Positions 8,685 to 17,125 of a DNA stretch of 64,000 nucleotides are shown piece by piece (positions within the stretch are counted from its first letter, which is position 1; each line of letters begins with the position of its first letter). The translations under genes and the position numbers were made by a program. Where the stretch lies: contig CAKMIX010000003.1 of assembly GCA_927362715.1 (NCBI GenBank), positions 1 to 64,000 on the forward strand, read 5' to 3'. The notes under the pieces are model-generated. The model had not been told where the DNA came from, did not search any database, and saw only the letters and a program-made list of their open reading frames with translations. Source of the DNA: an uncultured Clostridia bacterium (GTDB lineage: Bacteria; Bacillota; Clostridia; Oscillospirales; Acutalibacteraceae).

Positions 8685-9971
8685 TTATGCGGCCTGTATC
8701 TGAGGTCTTCGGATATCTCCCAGCATCTTTGCAGGATCATAATCCACGCCCTTTGTCAGTATTACATAAAAGATCCTGATTACTTTACATGCGACCGCCA
8801 CTACAGACTGCATCTTTTTCAGGGGATTCTCCCTGCGTGTCCGATAATACTCATGGATCGCCTTAAACTCCGGATTCCTCCCAACCAGTGACAACGCCGC
8901 TTCATACAGTACGTATCTCAGGCGTTTCCGCCCTCTGTAGCTGATCCTGCTTTCCCCTTTGTGCTTTCCGGACTGATTTGTCACAATCGCATATCCTGCC
9001 AGCTTCTGCAGCTGTTTGGGATCATCGAAACGCTTAATGTCCCCCACCTCCGCAATAAATCCGCTGACGGTGATCACTCCGACTCCCTTGATTGCCATCA
9101 GTTTATCGATATAGGGAATCTCTTTCAGTTTTTCTCCGATCATCCCGAGCAGTTCTTCCACTCTTGACGCGTATACATCCATATCATTCAGAAGGTTCCG
9201 CAGTTCCATCCTTGCTGCTTCCGGTGCTTCCTTACTGCCAACGCTGTGCTCTGCAGCCGATACCAGGGTCTTTGCCCTCTTCATTCCGGCGCCTCTCAGC
9301 TTTGCGTCTCTCCAGATCCGGTTTACACCCTCGACACCCAATTTTCGGATATCTTCCGGCAGCGGGGCCACCTGTAGCACCATTCTTCCGCTGACCGCTT
9401 TTAAATCCCTGTAAACGTCCTTATATTCAGGGAAGTAGATGGAAAACCATCTGGCGATCCGGTTTTTGGCCCTGGTAAGCTCCTCCTGTGCCTGGAAGCG
9501 CAGGTTTGATAAACTCCTGATCTCCGCATAGATCCCAGTCGGTATGTAGGGATAAGAAAATCTCCCTTCATTCACAAGACCGGCAATGGTTTTTGGATCT
9601 TTACGGTCATTCTTGTTGGGATTGTTGTCATCCAGTTCTTTTGACTTCTTCACATGATGGGGATTCACATGCACTGGTTTCATTCCGCTGTCCTGCAGGA
9701 ATTTCCCAAGCGCAAACCAGTAATGACCAGTCGGCTCCATACCGGGGATTACAACGGATTTTCCATTTTTATCCTGCAATTCCTCTATCCATGCCTTAAA
9801 TGTCTGGAAACCAGCTTCGTTATTGCTGAACTCAAATGGTTTCCTGGTGTATTCGTAATTTCTCCAGTCAAAAGCACGGGCAAAATGGGTTTCACTTCCA
9901 ATATCAATGCCAACAATTAAAGTTTTTTCATTAATGGAAGCAATTTTTGCGTTTTGTGTGTTATACTTCAT
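8685..9971 (-). CDS. IS110-family DEDD transposase (428 aa)
   Basis: RuvC-like N-terminal domain with D in VGIDIGSETH, E in GMEPTGHYW, and DxxD in NDRKDPKTIAGL; the C-terminal Tnp20 domain contains IKGVGVITVSGFIAEVGDI and GESRISYRGRKRLRYVLYEA with the likely catalytic serine region. Full length for the family and apparently intact. The ATG at 9971 follows AGAGAGGTATCTGAA. Enzymes of this family act with a structured RNA from the element's own noncoding end (bridge RNA, established for IS621). Confidence 0.93.
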   Translation of the reverse strand: MKYNTQNAKIASINEKTLIVGIDIGSETHFARAFDWRNYEYTRKPFEFSNNEAGFQTFKAWIEELQDKNGKSVVIPGMEPTGHYWFALGKFLQDSGMKPVHVNPHHVKKSKELDDNNPNKNDRKDPKTIAGLVNEGRFSYPYIPTGIYAEIRSLSNLRFQAQEELTRAKNRIARWFSIYFPEYKDVYRDLKAVSGRMVLQVAPLPEDIRKLGVEGVNRIWRDAKLRGAGMKRAKTLVSAAEHSVGSKEAPEAARMELRNLLNDMDVYASRVEELLGMIGEKLKEIPYIDKLMAIKGVGVITVSGFIAEVGDIKRFDDPKQLQKLAGYAIVTNQSGKHKGESRISYRGRKRLRYVLYEAALSLVGRNPEFKAIHEYYRTRRENPLKKMQSVVAVACKVIRIFYVILTKGVDYDPAKMLGDIRRPQIQAA

Positions 9972-9975
9972 TTCA

Positions 9976-10046
9976 GATACCTCTCTGTTCTATAAGATTT
10001 GTACTAACCTGCCAAGTCAGTAAATCTTATTTTACTCTGAGGTATC
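9976..10046 (-). promoter_or_regulatory. Long hairpin upstream of the IS110 transposase
   Basis: Outer arms GATACCTC/GAGGTATC (9976-9983, 10039-10046) and inner arms ATAAGATTT/AAATCTTAT (9992-10000, 10022-10030) make one interrupted stem just before the start codon. It may be the subterminal inverted repeat of the IS1111 subgroup or a translational control. Confidence 0.55.
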
Positions 10047-10131
10047 CTTTTTTCTCAACCACCTTTCTCGGAATTCCCTATATTTGAATTATACAGGAAG
10101 CTCCTTCAAATTTGTTATTTTATAAGTTCGT

Positions 10132-10166
10132 CGGCTCTGCGTCTGTGCGTCTGGCTCTATGATGAT
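10132..10166. repeat. Direct repeat copy 1 flanking the transglutaminase gene
   Basis: Shares CGGCTCTGCGTCT and TGGCTCTATGATGAT with 10904-10930, but has an 8-bp internal duplication (GTGCGTCT). The pair brackets the gene. Confidence 0.75.
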
Positions 10167-10167
10167 T

Positions 10168-10884
10168 TTACGTTTTTTCTATTATTACAGCTTTTCGTAT
10201 CTTTTTTACATTTCTGTTCATCAGATGCCGCCCCAGATTTCGATATGCAAATGCTTTGATAAATGACATTTCTTGTTGATGTTCTTTCAGCAAGTCGTCT
10301 GGGCAGTCATATACACCAAAATCCTGATTGATACCCTCGCTTTGGATATAAGTGTTGTTCCTATTAAAATCAATAACAGGTTGATGAAAATTCTTTACAG
10401 CAACACCATAACCACAAAATGCACCACTGCAATCGCTGTGTATTTGTTGTAATTTGGAGAGATATTCCTTGTCTAAAATAAAGGCTTCTAATTCATACCA
10501 AGCATCGTCAAAGAATACCTCTACCCAACTGTGCAGCACATTTTTCGGAGCGGATTTATAAACCAATCCCGTCATCGCTCCCTTTTGCAGTTTTTTATCA
10601 ATCGTAAAGCCATGTATTCTGCAAGGGATATTGCAGGCTCTAAGCAATGCCATAAATAAGGTTCCTTTGGTATTACATTGACCGTAACCATCCGCCAGAA
10701 CCTTAGACGCAGGGATAGCGTCGTCTATGTTATATCCAAATAAGATTTCATCACGCACAAAGTTATAAACAGCTTTTATGCATCCAAAAGTATCTAATTT
10801 TTGCCACGCTCTTGCTTGTATCAGCTTTTGAATATTTGCATTTGAGTAATCAAGCATATTTGTTTCCTGTATGTATCTATCCAT
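10168..10884 (-). CDS. Transglutaminase-like (papain-fold) protein (238 aa)
   Basis: Contains the transglutaminase core: LADGYGQCNTKGTLFMALLRACNIPCRIHGF with the catalytic cysteine, HSWVEVFFDDAWYELE with the histidine and downstream acidic residue. No signal peptide, so cytoplasmic. It is last in a compact AT-rich cargo operon after a small membrane protein and a BtrH-like protein. Near-identical direct repeats lie just upstream of its ribosome site (10904-10930) and across its stop region (10132-10166). The role could be peptide or amide-bond chemistry on a metabolite or protein; the substrate is unknown. Confidence 0.75.
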   Translation of the reverse strand: MDRYIQETNMLDYSNANIQKLIQARAWQKLDTFGCIKAVYNFVRDEILFGYNIDDAIPASKVLADGYGQCNTKGTLFMALLRACNIPCRIHGFTIDKKLQKGAMTGLVYKSAPKNVLHSWVEVFFDDAWYELEAFILDKEYLSKLQQIHSDCSGAFCGYGVAVKNFHQPVIDFNRNNTYIQSEGINQDFGVYDCPDDLLKEHQQEMSFIKAFAYRNLGRHLMNRNVKKIRKAVIIEKT

Positions 10885-10903
10885 TACGCTATATCCTTTC
10901 TAT

Positions 10904-10930
10904 CGGCTCTGCGTCTGGCTCTATGATGAT
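10904..10930. repeat. Direct repeat copy 2 flanking the transglutaminase gene
   Basis: 27-bp copy of the repeat at 10132-10166, lying between the membrane-protein stop and the transglutaminase start. Confidence 0.75.
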
Positions 10931-10940
10931 ATGTAATATT

Positions 10941-11237
10941 CTAAAACAGCGTCAATAAATATCCGTCAATCAGAGCAATCAACAAATACATGATCAATGC
11001 TCTGCTAAATGCTTCAATATGTTTTGTGGGATTTTGATACAACTTCTTTTCTTGAATTTTCGTAAAACGGATTCGCTTTGTGTTTCTCCACCATAAAAGG
11101 TCAATGATAAGCAAGTCAAAAAAATTCAATCCCTGTCCGATTACGGTTAGCGCAAGAAAATTGTGCCAATAGTTCTTTTCTCGAATAAGCAATCCCAATG
11201 CAAACAGCAGACATAAGAACAGCAGAAAATTTGACAC
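10941..11237 (-). CDS. Small membrane protein (98 aa)
   Basis: Hydrophobic segments at about residues 1-18 and 24-50 and a C-terminal segment at about 78-97 (ALIMYLLIALIDGYLLTLF), with a basic linker containing RIRFTKIQEKK between them. No family recognised. It sits 8 bases after the BtrH-like gene and 56 bases before the transglutaminase gene, so it is probably part of the same functional unit. Confidence 0.7.
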   Translation of the reverse strand: MSNFLLFLCLLFALGLLIREKNYWHNFLALTVIGQGLNFFDLLIIDLLWWRNTKRIRFTKIQEKKLYQNPTKHIEAFSRALIMYLLIALIDGYLLTLF

Positions 11238-11245
11238 AAACGCTA

Positions 11246-11881
11246 TTATTTTATTGCTCTCCTTATCTCATATTTGCCCTTATTTGTCTGCATACGAACA
11301 GCCCATACAGTGTTTGGTTTGGATAATCCGGGATAGGAACAATCAAATGCAAGCCGCAGTTCCTCGTAAGGTATTGTCTGTATATCAGTCCTGCCACAAT
11401 CAAGAAAATACAAAATCTGAGCTTCATCGTCATAACCTATTGCCAATTCATAATGAAATGGGATATGTTCTTTATGATATAGCTTTTCAAAATGCGGCAG
11501 ATAAAACATATCAAGCGCACCTATCATACACGGATAGCCTGCATCAATCTCTGATTTGATTTTTGCAAGAGCCTTTTCAAAGGATTTGTATTCACATACT
11601 TTATAATCAAATCCAACAATAGGGGCGAGAAACTCATACATTTTCCGTGTTCTCCCATCACCCAGCGCAACCATGCGTTTGAGTTCCGCTTTTGGCGTTT
11701 TCATATAGCAAAACGAACCAAAGCTGCTCAATACAAAGAAAAATTTAGGCGGTAATTTTTCCCCTGTATCGCATATATATAAATCCTCGACTCCATTCCA
11801 CATACACACATAGTCATCCATACGATGAGTAAGTTCTATGATTTTTTCACAATGTTTTACCTCCAGTTTTCTATTTATCAC
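11246..11881 (-). CDS. BtrH N-terminal / C39-peptidase-like protein (211 aa)
   Basis: The central and C-terminal parts resemble the BtrH_N/C39-like cysteine-peptidase fold: KIKSEIDAGYPCMIGALDMFYLP, then HYELAIGYDDEAQILYFLDCGRTD, the pattern seen in BtrH, which transfers an acyl group in butirosin synthesis. The usual N-terminal catalytic cysteine region is only partly recognisable (HCEKIIEL near the start). It may be an acyltransferase or peptidase in a small biosynthetic or modification pathway with the adjacent transglutaminase-like protein (inference). Confidence 0.65.
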   Translation of the reverse strand: MINRKLEVKHCEKIIELTHRMDDYVCMWNGVEDLYICDTGEKLPPKFFFVLSSFGSFCYMKTPKAELKRMVALGDGRTRKMYEFLAPIVGFDYKVCEYKSFEKALAKIKSEIDAGYPCMIGALDMFYLPHFEKLYHKEHIPFHYELAIGYDDEAQILYFLDCGRTDIQTIPYEELRLAFDCSYPGLSKPNTVWAVRMQTNKGKYEIRRAIK

Positions 11882-11909
11882 GATAAATTCAAATTTGTCG
11901 CTTTGCCAA

Positions 11910-12095
11910 TTAATTTGACATTTTCGTTTCAGGTCTTTTAACGACTGTTACCTGTAAATCCTTTGCTTCAATCAAACTTTCCTGCTTGCACTTCGGGCAG
12001 TAGAGGGGAAAGTTTTTCAGTTCCGTATCTTCCCGTATCTGCAACCTTGTTTTGTTCCCGCAGACAGGGCAGCGTATCCATTCTGTTTTCTCCAT
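11910..12095 (-). CDS. Cysteine-rich KTR-domain protein (61 aa)
   Basis: Zinc-ribbon-like: RCPVCGNKTRLQIREDTELKNFPLYCPKCKQE with two CxxC pairs and the KTR motif that names the family. Such proteins are common beside cargo of Tn916-like and other clostridial ICEs; function is unknown. Starts at ATG 12095, 14 bases after the preceding gene. Confidence 0.9.
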   Translation of the reverse strand: MEKTEWIRCPVCGNKTRLQIREDTELKNFPLYCPKCKQESLIEAKDLQVTVVKRPETKMSN

Positions 12096-12109
12096 AGAAA
12101 CCTCCCGCC

Positions 12110-12631
12110 TTATTTCGTCCTCGACTTTTGTTCCAGTTCCGCACCGTAACGAATAACTATAGCAAGTAAAATCAAACAGATACCAATAGTAATACCGCCT
12201 GCATCATCAAATCTGTTCCATTCTGTCAAACCAATTTTCTCATAGATACCATCCATAATCCCCATAGATATGACAGATAAAACAATCTCCATAATTCCAA
12301 GCTGCTTTATCCTTTCTGCTCCTGCATTTGTAAAGGGCGTTCCTTCCTTCAGCTCCGCCGTAAAATAGCGATAGGCAAATGCTGTGATAATACCTCCAAA
12401 CAGCAAAGAGATAGCCGCAGCGGTCAAAGTCCCTACGAGCTGTCCCTTGCTTATTTCAGCCGTGACTGACAGGAAATGAAGGAACTGATTTTCCATGTTT
12501 AACACATCTGTCGCCACAAGAGTTGCCCCGATTGATGTCAATACCACTCCCACGACAGCAAATATCAAAATAATTTTTGAGAGTATCTGCAACACCCTCA
12601 TTCCTTTTTGGATTTTCTCTAAATTGCTCAT
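12110..12631 (-). CDS. DUF2975-like four-helix membrane protein (173 aa)
   Basis: Four hydrophobic segments at about residues 18-40, 62-85, 115-130 and 148-165 with a conserved-looking GTPFTNAGAERIKQLG loop between the second and third. This matches the DUF2975 pattern of small membrane proteins often paired with a tiny regulator. First sizeable gene of the AT-rich cargo operon. Confidence 0.75.
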   Translation of the reverse strand: MSNLEKIQKGMRVLQILSKIILIFAVVGVVLTSIGATLVATDVLNMENQFLHFLSVTAEISKGQLVGTLTAAAISLLFGGIITAFAYRYFTAELKEGTPFTNAGAERIKQLGIMEIVLSVISMGIMDGIYEKIGLTEWNRFDDAGGITIGICLILLAIVIRYGAELEQKSRTK

Positions 12632-12635
12632 TCTT

Positions 12636-12719
12636 TTATTTTCCTTTCCTATTTATCCATACAGCGATTCCGCATAAAGCTACTGCTACTACAAGCAAAC
12701 CAATACCGATATAAACCAT
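12636..12719 (-). CDS. Tiny single-pass membrane peptide (27 aa)
   Basis: ATG 12719 follows GGAGGGTAACAG. The product is one hydrophobic helix (VYIGIGLLVVAVALCGIAVW) with a basic tail INRKGK. It ends four bases before the next start, so the two genes are coupled. Too short for standard gene callers; the ribosome site and transmembrane pattern support it. Confidence 0.6.
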   Translation of the reverse strand: MVYIGIGLLVVAVALCGIAVWINRKGK

Positions 12720-12817
12720 AATCTGTTACCCTCCTTGTTACATGTATTTCTTCAGATAATTTGTTTTCATTTTTAAGATACCCTTCCTTTGCTAAGCAAT
12801 GTTTCGTTTATCTAAAT

Positions 12818-13564
12818 TCACCACCCCATATCCATCAGCCATCTGTTTACCCTTTCCTCCCGCTGCTTTTCCATACTGTTTCCCGGCTTGCCGAGCTTCA
12901 GCTCCCCGCGAATACGGCCATCCAGCAGATACATGATCCGGTCACAGGTACTGGCTACCTTGCTGTCATGGGTCACGATCAGGATAGACATTCCCTCCCG
13001 GTTCAGCTTCAGCAGTTCCGCCACCACTTCCTCTGCCGCGCTTTTATTCAGCGCGCCGGTTGGTTCATCGGCAAATAGGATTTCCGGCTCGTTCATGATG
13101 CTCCGGCAGATACACGCCCGTTGGAGCTGTCCGCCGGAAACCTGCGTGATCTGACGGCTCCCCAATTCGGAAATGGAAAGCTGCCGCATCCGCCTTTTCG
13201 CTTCTGCCATAAGCTCGGACTTTGACTTTCCGCCTTTGCCTTTATTGGCCTGCATCACCGGCAGTAAAATGTTGTCCAGTATGTTCAGATTGGCGATCAT
13301 GTTCATCTGCTGAAAAATAAAACCCATCTGATGCAGACGCAAATCAGCTTTTGCGTCCTCGGAAAGCCCGGTGATCTCCGTGTCACCCAGCCAGACTTTT
13401 CCGCCGGTCGGCTGATCCATGCCCGATACATTGTAGAGCAGCGTAGACTTCCCGGAGCCGGACGGCCCCATGACCGCCAGCATTTCACCCTGTTTCATCT
13501 CAAAGGAAACCTGATGCAATATCTTGTCTTTATTCAAATTTTCTACTCGAAGCAGTTTGTCCAT
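12818..13564 (-). CDS. ABC transporter ATP-binding protein, MacB/LolD type (248 aa)
   Basis: Walker A GPSGSGKST, signature VSGGQLQRACICRSI, Walker B ILFADEPTGALN and the switch histidine in IVTHDSK. The ALNKSAAEEV segment and length fit ATPases that partner FtsX-like permeases. The start at ATG 13564 (MDKLLRVENL) follows AAAGGAG; a longer frame to 13591 has no ribosome site. Last gene of the exporter cassette under the TetR regulator. Confidence 0.93.
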   Translation of the reverse strand: MDKLLRVENLNKDKILHQVSFEMKQGEMLAVMGPSGSGKSTLLYNVSGMDQPTGGKVWLGDTEITGLSEDAKADLRLHQMGFIFQQMNMIANLNILDNILLPVMQANKGKGGKSKSELMAEAKRRMRQLSISELGSRQITQVSGGQLQRACICRSIMNEPEILFADEPTGALNKSAAEEVVAELLKLNREGMSILIVTHDSKVASTCDRIMYLLDGRIRGELKLGKPGNSMEKQREERVNRWLMDMGW

Positions 13565-13569
13565 TTGCG

Positions 13570-15804
13570 TTACTCCTTTCCCCTGCAGCACTCATAGGCT
13601 TTGATTTGCCCGATTTGCGAGATGCCGGCCCAAACCGCCAAAATCGCTACCCCTAAAATGACAATCGGTATGCCAGCCATCACTTGCCCCCAGTTTATGA
13701 CAAACCGAAAACTGTCCGCCCCAAAAGACTTCAAAACCATCCCGCACAGACTTTCCCCACACAGGTTGCCTAGGGTAAGCCCCACCACGATGCCTGATAC
13801 GGCAGGCAGAAGCCCTTTTACAAAATAGGTGCGTTTTATTGTTTCGCTTGTAAATCCCAGGGCTTTACGCAAAGAGATCGCGTAACGCTCCCGCTCCACA
13901 ATGAGTTTCAGAAACAGCGTCAGCACCACGGCTGTAACCAGCACGGCGATCCCCACTGCTACCCGCGATGCCAGCCGAAGCTGCGCCAATGTCTGCGCAT
14001 AAGTGTCCCGAACATAGCCCTCAATGTCCGTCACATCTACACCCATCCCACGATACCTTGCCATCCACTGCTGCCTATCCGTCGATTCTTCCAGAGAGGC
14101 GTACAGGACGTTCCAAATCACGGGAGCAGTATCAGGCCGATTGTGGATTTTCGCCGTTTTGCCGCCATTCGTAATATCGGAATAAATACCGCAGACGGCG
14201 TAGCTTGACTTTTTCCCATTTACATTTAAGTCCAGCGTATCACCGACAGACAGCTTCAATTCTTCCGCGTTCAAAGAGGACAGCGCGATCTCGTTTTCAT
14301 TCATTGGTAGTGTTCCGGCTGAAAAGCTGACAGGAAAAATACTATGGTCGCCCGCTTCAACCGTCAGATTGACCGTCCCGCCATCCGGCAGAGCCGCCGG
14401 ATAGGAACAGGTCTGGAGGACTGTGTATTTTCTCACCTGTGGGTCTTTCCCCAGCGCAGCAGCAATTTGAGCGGTCATACTGTCAATGTCTTTGATCTGT
14501 CGAATGTCAATACGGATTTCCGCACTGCCAATTCCCATATAGGTTACAAACTTTGGGGAGGAAACCGTGTTATAAAGGTTTTGCGGAACGAGCATCAAAA
14601 AGGTACAGGCTGCTGTAACAAATCCAATCAAAAGAACCTTCCCATATCCTTTACCGGCTTTCTGCGCCTGGAACATTGCATCCAGCGCGGATATTTTGTC
14701 TGTCTTTTTTAAGGAATGGCGGATAGAGAGAAGAATGATACCCTCGGCCAATAGCGCCGCCAAGAGGGTGGCAAATATTTTTAGGCCTCCTTGATCTGCC
14801 GTTCCGTATAGCTCCTGAAGCTGCCTGGCAAGCGGCTTTTGAAGGATAGCCGCCATTCCCAGCCCAATGAACGCGCCACAGAGGGAGAACAAAAGATATT
14901 TCGCAAAATAAAGCCGTCTGATTTCCTTCCGCCCGATTCCAAGAGCTTTCAGCATACCAACTTCTTTTCTGTCCCGCTCCATCTGCAAGGACAGGATGAA
15001 ATGGATACAAAGCATGGAAATCAGCAGCATAATGATACTCATAAGAAAGATCACAAAAATCATTGTTCCATCGGATAGCGCGTTCATCATGCGAACCAGA
15101 GGCCGGGTGATGGTCGGACCATTAGCGGGAAGACCGCTGGCGGTATAGGCTGTCTGAAAGACATTCATATCAACCCCATCCCGCAGCAGAAATTCAATCA
15201 GATATTCTTCCTCACCCTGGTCGCGCAGCAGCGCATAATCTGCCGCACTGACAAGAAAGCGTTTTGACGAAGCCATCATGGAGTTCATCTGCGCGTCCCG
15301 GATAAATCCCGCAACCGTAAGCGTCTGGCCTTCAATCGTCATGGTACTTCCTGCCGCCAAGCCATATCGGTCACGGTAGCAGATGGGGACATAGACCTCT
15401 CCCGGCAAAACCTCCGGACATGTGCCATCCATGCCCAGCAGAAAGTCGAACCGTTTTCCCTGCACACAAAGCCCATTATCCTGGGCGCTGTCGATCAGGC
15501 TTTGACCGTCCAGTGCGACATTGCTGTTATCCAGATTCAAGAAGTGGCATATTTGCCAATCCTGTACTTCTTCACGACTTTCAGAAAAACGAGTAAGCGC
15601 CGCATCATCTACGGCTCCGGTGTGCATCTGTATGAAGTCGGGGACAATGGCACTGTCCATCAAAGTGCTGATGGCTCCCAACAGATTACTGCAAAGAAGC
15701 ACCGTCAACGCCAGCAGCGCAGCAGAAATCGCCATAAAGAAAACCGTAGCAGCAGACATCAGCTTATTTTGTTTGACATCATTCCAAATTAGTTTCTTTA
15801 ACAT
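13570..15804 (-). CDS. FtsX-like ABC transporter permease (744 aa)
   Basis: Begins MLKKLIWNDVKQNKL at 15804 after GGAAAGGAATT; the longer frame to 16116 lies inside the MFS gene. One membrane helix near residues 15-40, a large extracytoplasmic domain, three helices around 255-380 (first FtsX domain), a second extracytoplasmic domain, and three C-terminal helices, typical for single-polypeptide permeases of peptide/drug exporters. It overlaps the MFS stop by 7 bp and is followed by its ATPase. Likely exports an antimicrobial peptide or drug (inference). Confidence 0.9.
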   Translation of the reverse strand: MLKKLIWNDVKQNKLMSAATVFFMAISAALLALTVLLCSNLLGAISTLMDSAIVPDFIQMHTGAVDDAALTRFSESREEVQDWQICHFLNLDNSNVALDGQSLIDSAQDNGLCVQGKRFDFLLGMDGTCPEVLPGEVYVPICYRDRYGLAAGSTMTIEGQTLTVAGFIRDAQMNSMMASSKRFLVSAADYALLRDQGEEEYLIEFLLRDGVDMNVFQTAYTASGLPANGPTITRPLVRMMNALSDGTMIFVIFLMSIIMLLISMLCIHFILSLQMERDRKEVGMLKALGIGRKEIRRLYFAKYLLFSLCGAFIGLGMAAILQKPLARQLQELYGTADQGGLKIFATLLAALLAEGIILLSIRHSLKKTDKISALDAMFQAQKAGKGYGKVLLIGFVTAACTFLMLVPQNLYNTVSSPKFVTYMGIGSAEIRIDIRQIKDIDSMTAQIAAALGKDPQVRKYTVLQTCSYPAALPDGGTVNLTVEAGDHSIFPVSFSAGTLPMNENEIALSSLNAEELKLSVGDTLDLNVNGKKSSYAVCGIYSDITNGGKTAKIHNRPDTAPVIWNVLYASLEESTDRQQWMARYRGMGVDVTDIEGYVRDTYAQTLAQLRLASRVAVGIAVLVTAVVLTLFLKLIVERERYAISLRKALGFTSETIKRTYFVKGLLPAVSGIVVGLTLGNLCGESLCGMVLKSFGADSFRFVINWGQVMAGIPIVILGVAILAVWAGISQIGQIKAYECCRGKE

Positions 15805-17039
15805 GGCAAATTCCTTTCCAATGCTTTGACGCTTTTCATGGAACCCAGCAGCAGAGCCGTCAGGCCGAGCAACCCGCCCGCCACCATGACGATGCTGGCA
15901 GCGCCCCGTCCCACGCTGATGTGAAACTGCGCCGCCGCCCCGTCCGCCGCTGTGCCTGCCAACGCATAGGCCACCACATACCCGATCTGCGATAGGAAAC
16001 CGATCACACCCCAGGCCCGTCCTTGCAGTTCGTCCGGGATGTTGATCCTGACCAGATAATCCAGGCAGTTGTTGGCAAACGGCAAAGTGGCAAAGAACAG
16101 AAAACCAAACAGGCACATCAGGTAAATATTTTCCCGGATTCCAAACCCAATCATGCCGATCCCGGCCAGAAGCAAGGACACACTCAAGATTTTAACATAT
16201 TCCCGCTTAATACCTTTCGCACCTAAAAACAGGCTGGATACCAGCATCCCACAGGCACAGACAGTTTCCCCAACGCCAAGTGTGGCGCTGTCCGCAAAAT
16301 CCAGAATCATAGGCTGGGCTAGGGTTTGGAATGTTCCCATAAAACAGGTCATAACCGCGGAAACCGCAATCAAAACGGAAATGCCCCGATTACCCGCTAT
16401 CGCACTCCAGCCCTGACGCAGACTTTCTCCAAAGGAAGGCTTATTCTCGACGGTTTTTCTGGCGATCTCTTTCCGAATCACTGCCGCACCGATCACGGTA
16501 GGGAAAAAAGTGCAAATGTCAATCACCAGCAGCAGCTTAATGTCGCTGACCGCCAGCAGCCCGCCGGCCAGGATAGGGGAGATCAAATACCTTGCGCTCC
16601 CGGCAATGCTCACCATGCCGCTGGCTTTGGAATATTCCTCACTGGTCAGGAGGTCCGTCACAGTTGCCCGATAGGACGGTTCCAGCAGGGCGGAGAATGT
16701 AGAGCTGATGAAAACACCGACACATATCTGCCAGAGAGCCGCTTCGCCATTCATCATGCACAGCAGTATGTAAAGGATGCCAAACGCCGAGCAACCGTCA
16801 CCTACCATCATGAGTAAACGCCTGTCGTGACGGTCTGCCAATACGCCAGCCGGGACACTGAGCAGCAGAGTGGGCAGGAAAGCCAGCAGCGTAACCAGCG
16901 CCATACTCCCGGCGCTTCCCGTCTGCTGAAACACATATACGCCCAGCCCGAAGCTGGTCAGTCCTCCGCCAATGGCCGAAATGAACTCGCCTGCCCATAA
17001 CAGCAAAAATTTTGAAAAATTGCTTTTCTTATATTTCAT
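15798..17039 (-). CDS. MFS efflux transporter, macrolide-exporter-like (413 aa)
   Basis: Twelve hydrophobic segments with the MFS loop motif GVLADRHDRRLLMM between helices 2 and 3, and general similarity to Mef-type and related drug exporters (SNFSKFLLLWAGEFISAIG at the start). Starts ATG 17039 after GGAGGATTGAGAGG. Encoded after a TetR repressor and before an ABC exporter, pointing to a toxic small-molecule or peptide substrate. No specific drug can be assigned. Confidence 0.88.
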   Translation of the reverse strand: MKYKKSNFSKFLLLWAGEFISAIGGGLTSFGLGVYVFQQTGSAGSMALVTLLAFLPTLLLSVPAGVLADRHDRRLLMMVGDGCSAFGILYILLCMMNGEAALWQICVGVFISSTFSALLEPSYRATVTDLLTSEEYSKASGMVSIAGSARYLISPILAGGLLAVSDIKLLLVIDICTFFPTVIGAAVIRKEIARKTVENKPSFGESLRQGWSAIAGNRGISVLIAVSAVMTCFMGTFQTLAQPMILDFADSATLGVGETVCACGMLVSSLFLGAKGIKREYVKILSVSLLLAGIGMIGFGIRENIYLMCLFGFLFFATLPFANNCLDYLVRINIPDELQGRAWGVIGFLSQIGYVVAYALAGTAADGAAAQFHISVGRGAASIVMVAGGLLGLTALLLGSMKSVKALERNLPC

Positions 17040-17125
17040 CCTCTCAATCCTCCATAGATTATAGACCGTCTGCCTGTCAGTGTAAGGGCTGAAAATAAAG
17101 GAACCATCCTGTTCCTCTATTTTCG

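Larger units (their letters stand above)
8190..10050 (-). mobile_element. IS110-family insertion sequence (ends approximate)
   Basis: Contains a full-length DEDD transposase with long noncoding flanks, about 490 bases downstream and about 80 upstream of the gene. IS110 elements lack normal terminal inverted repeats, so exact ends cannot be read; the winged-helix gene start (8130) and the transglutaminase stop (10168) are outer limits. Confidence 0.75.

Noticed and set aside
12818..17039. Exporter cassette as a known macrolide-resistance determinant
   Set aside because: General fold similarity only; no residues identify a specific Mef or Msr-type gene.
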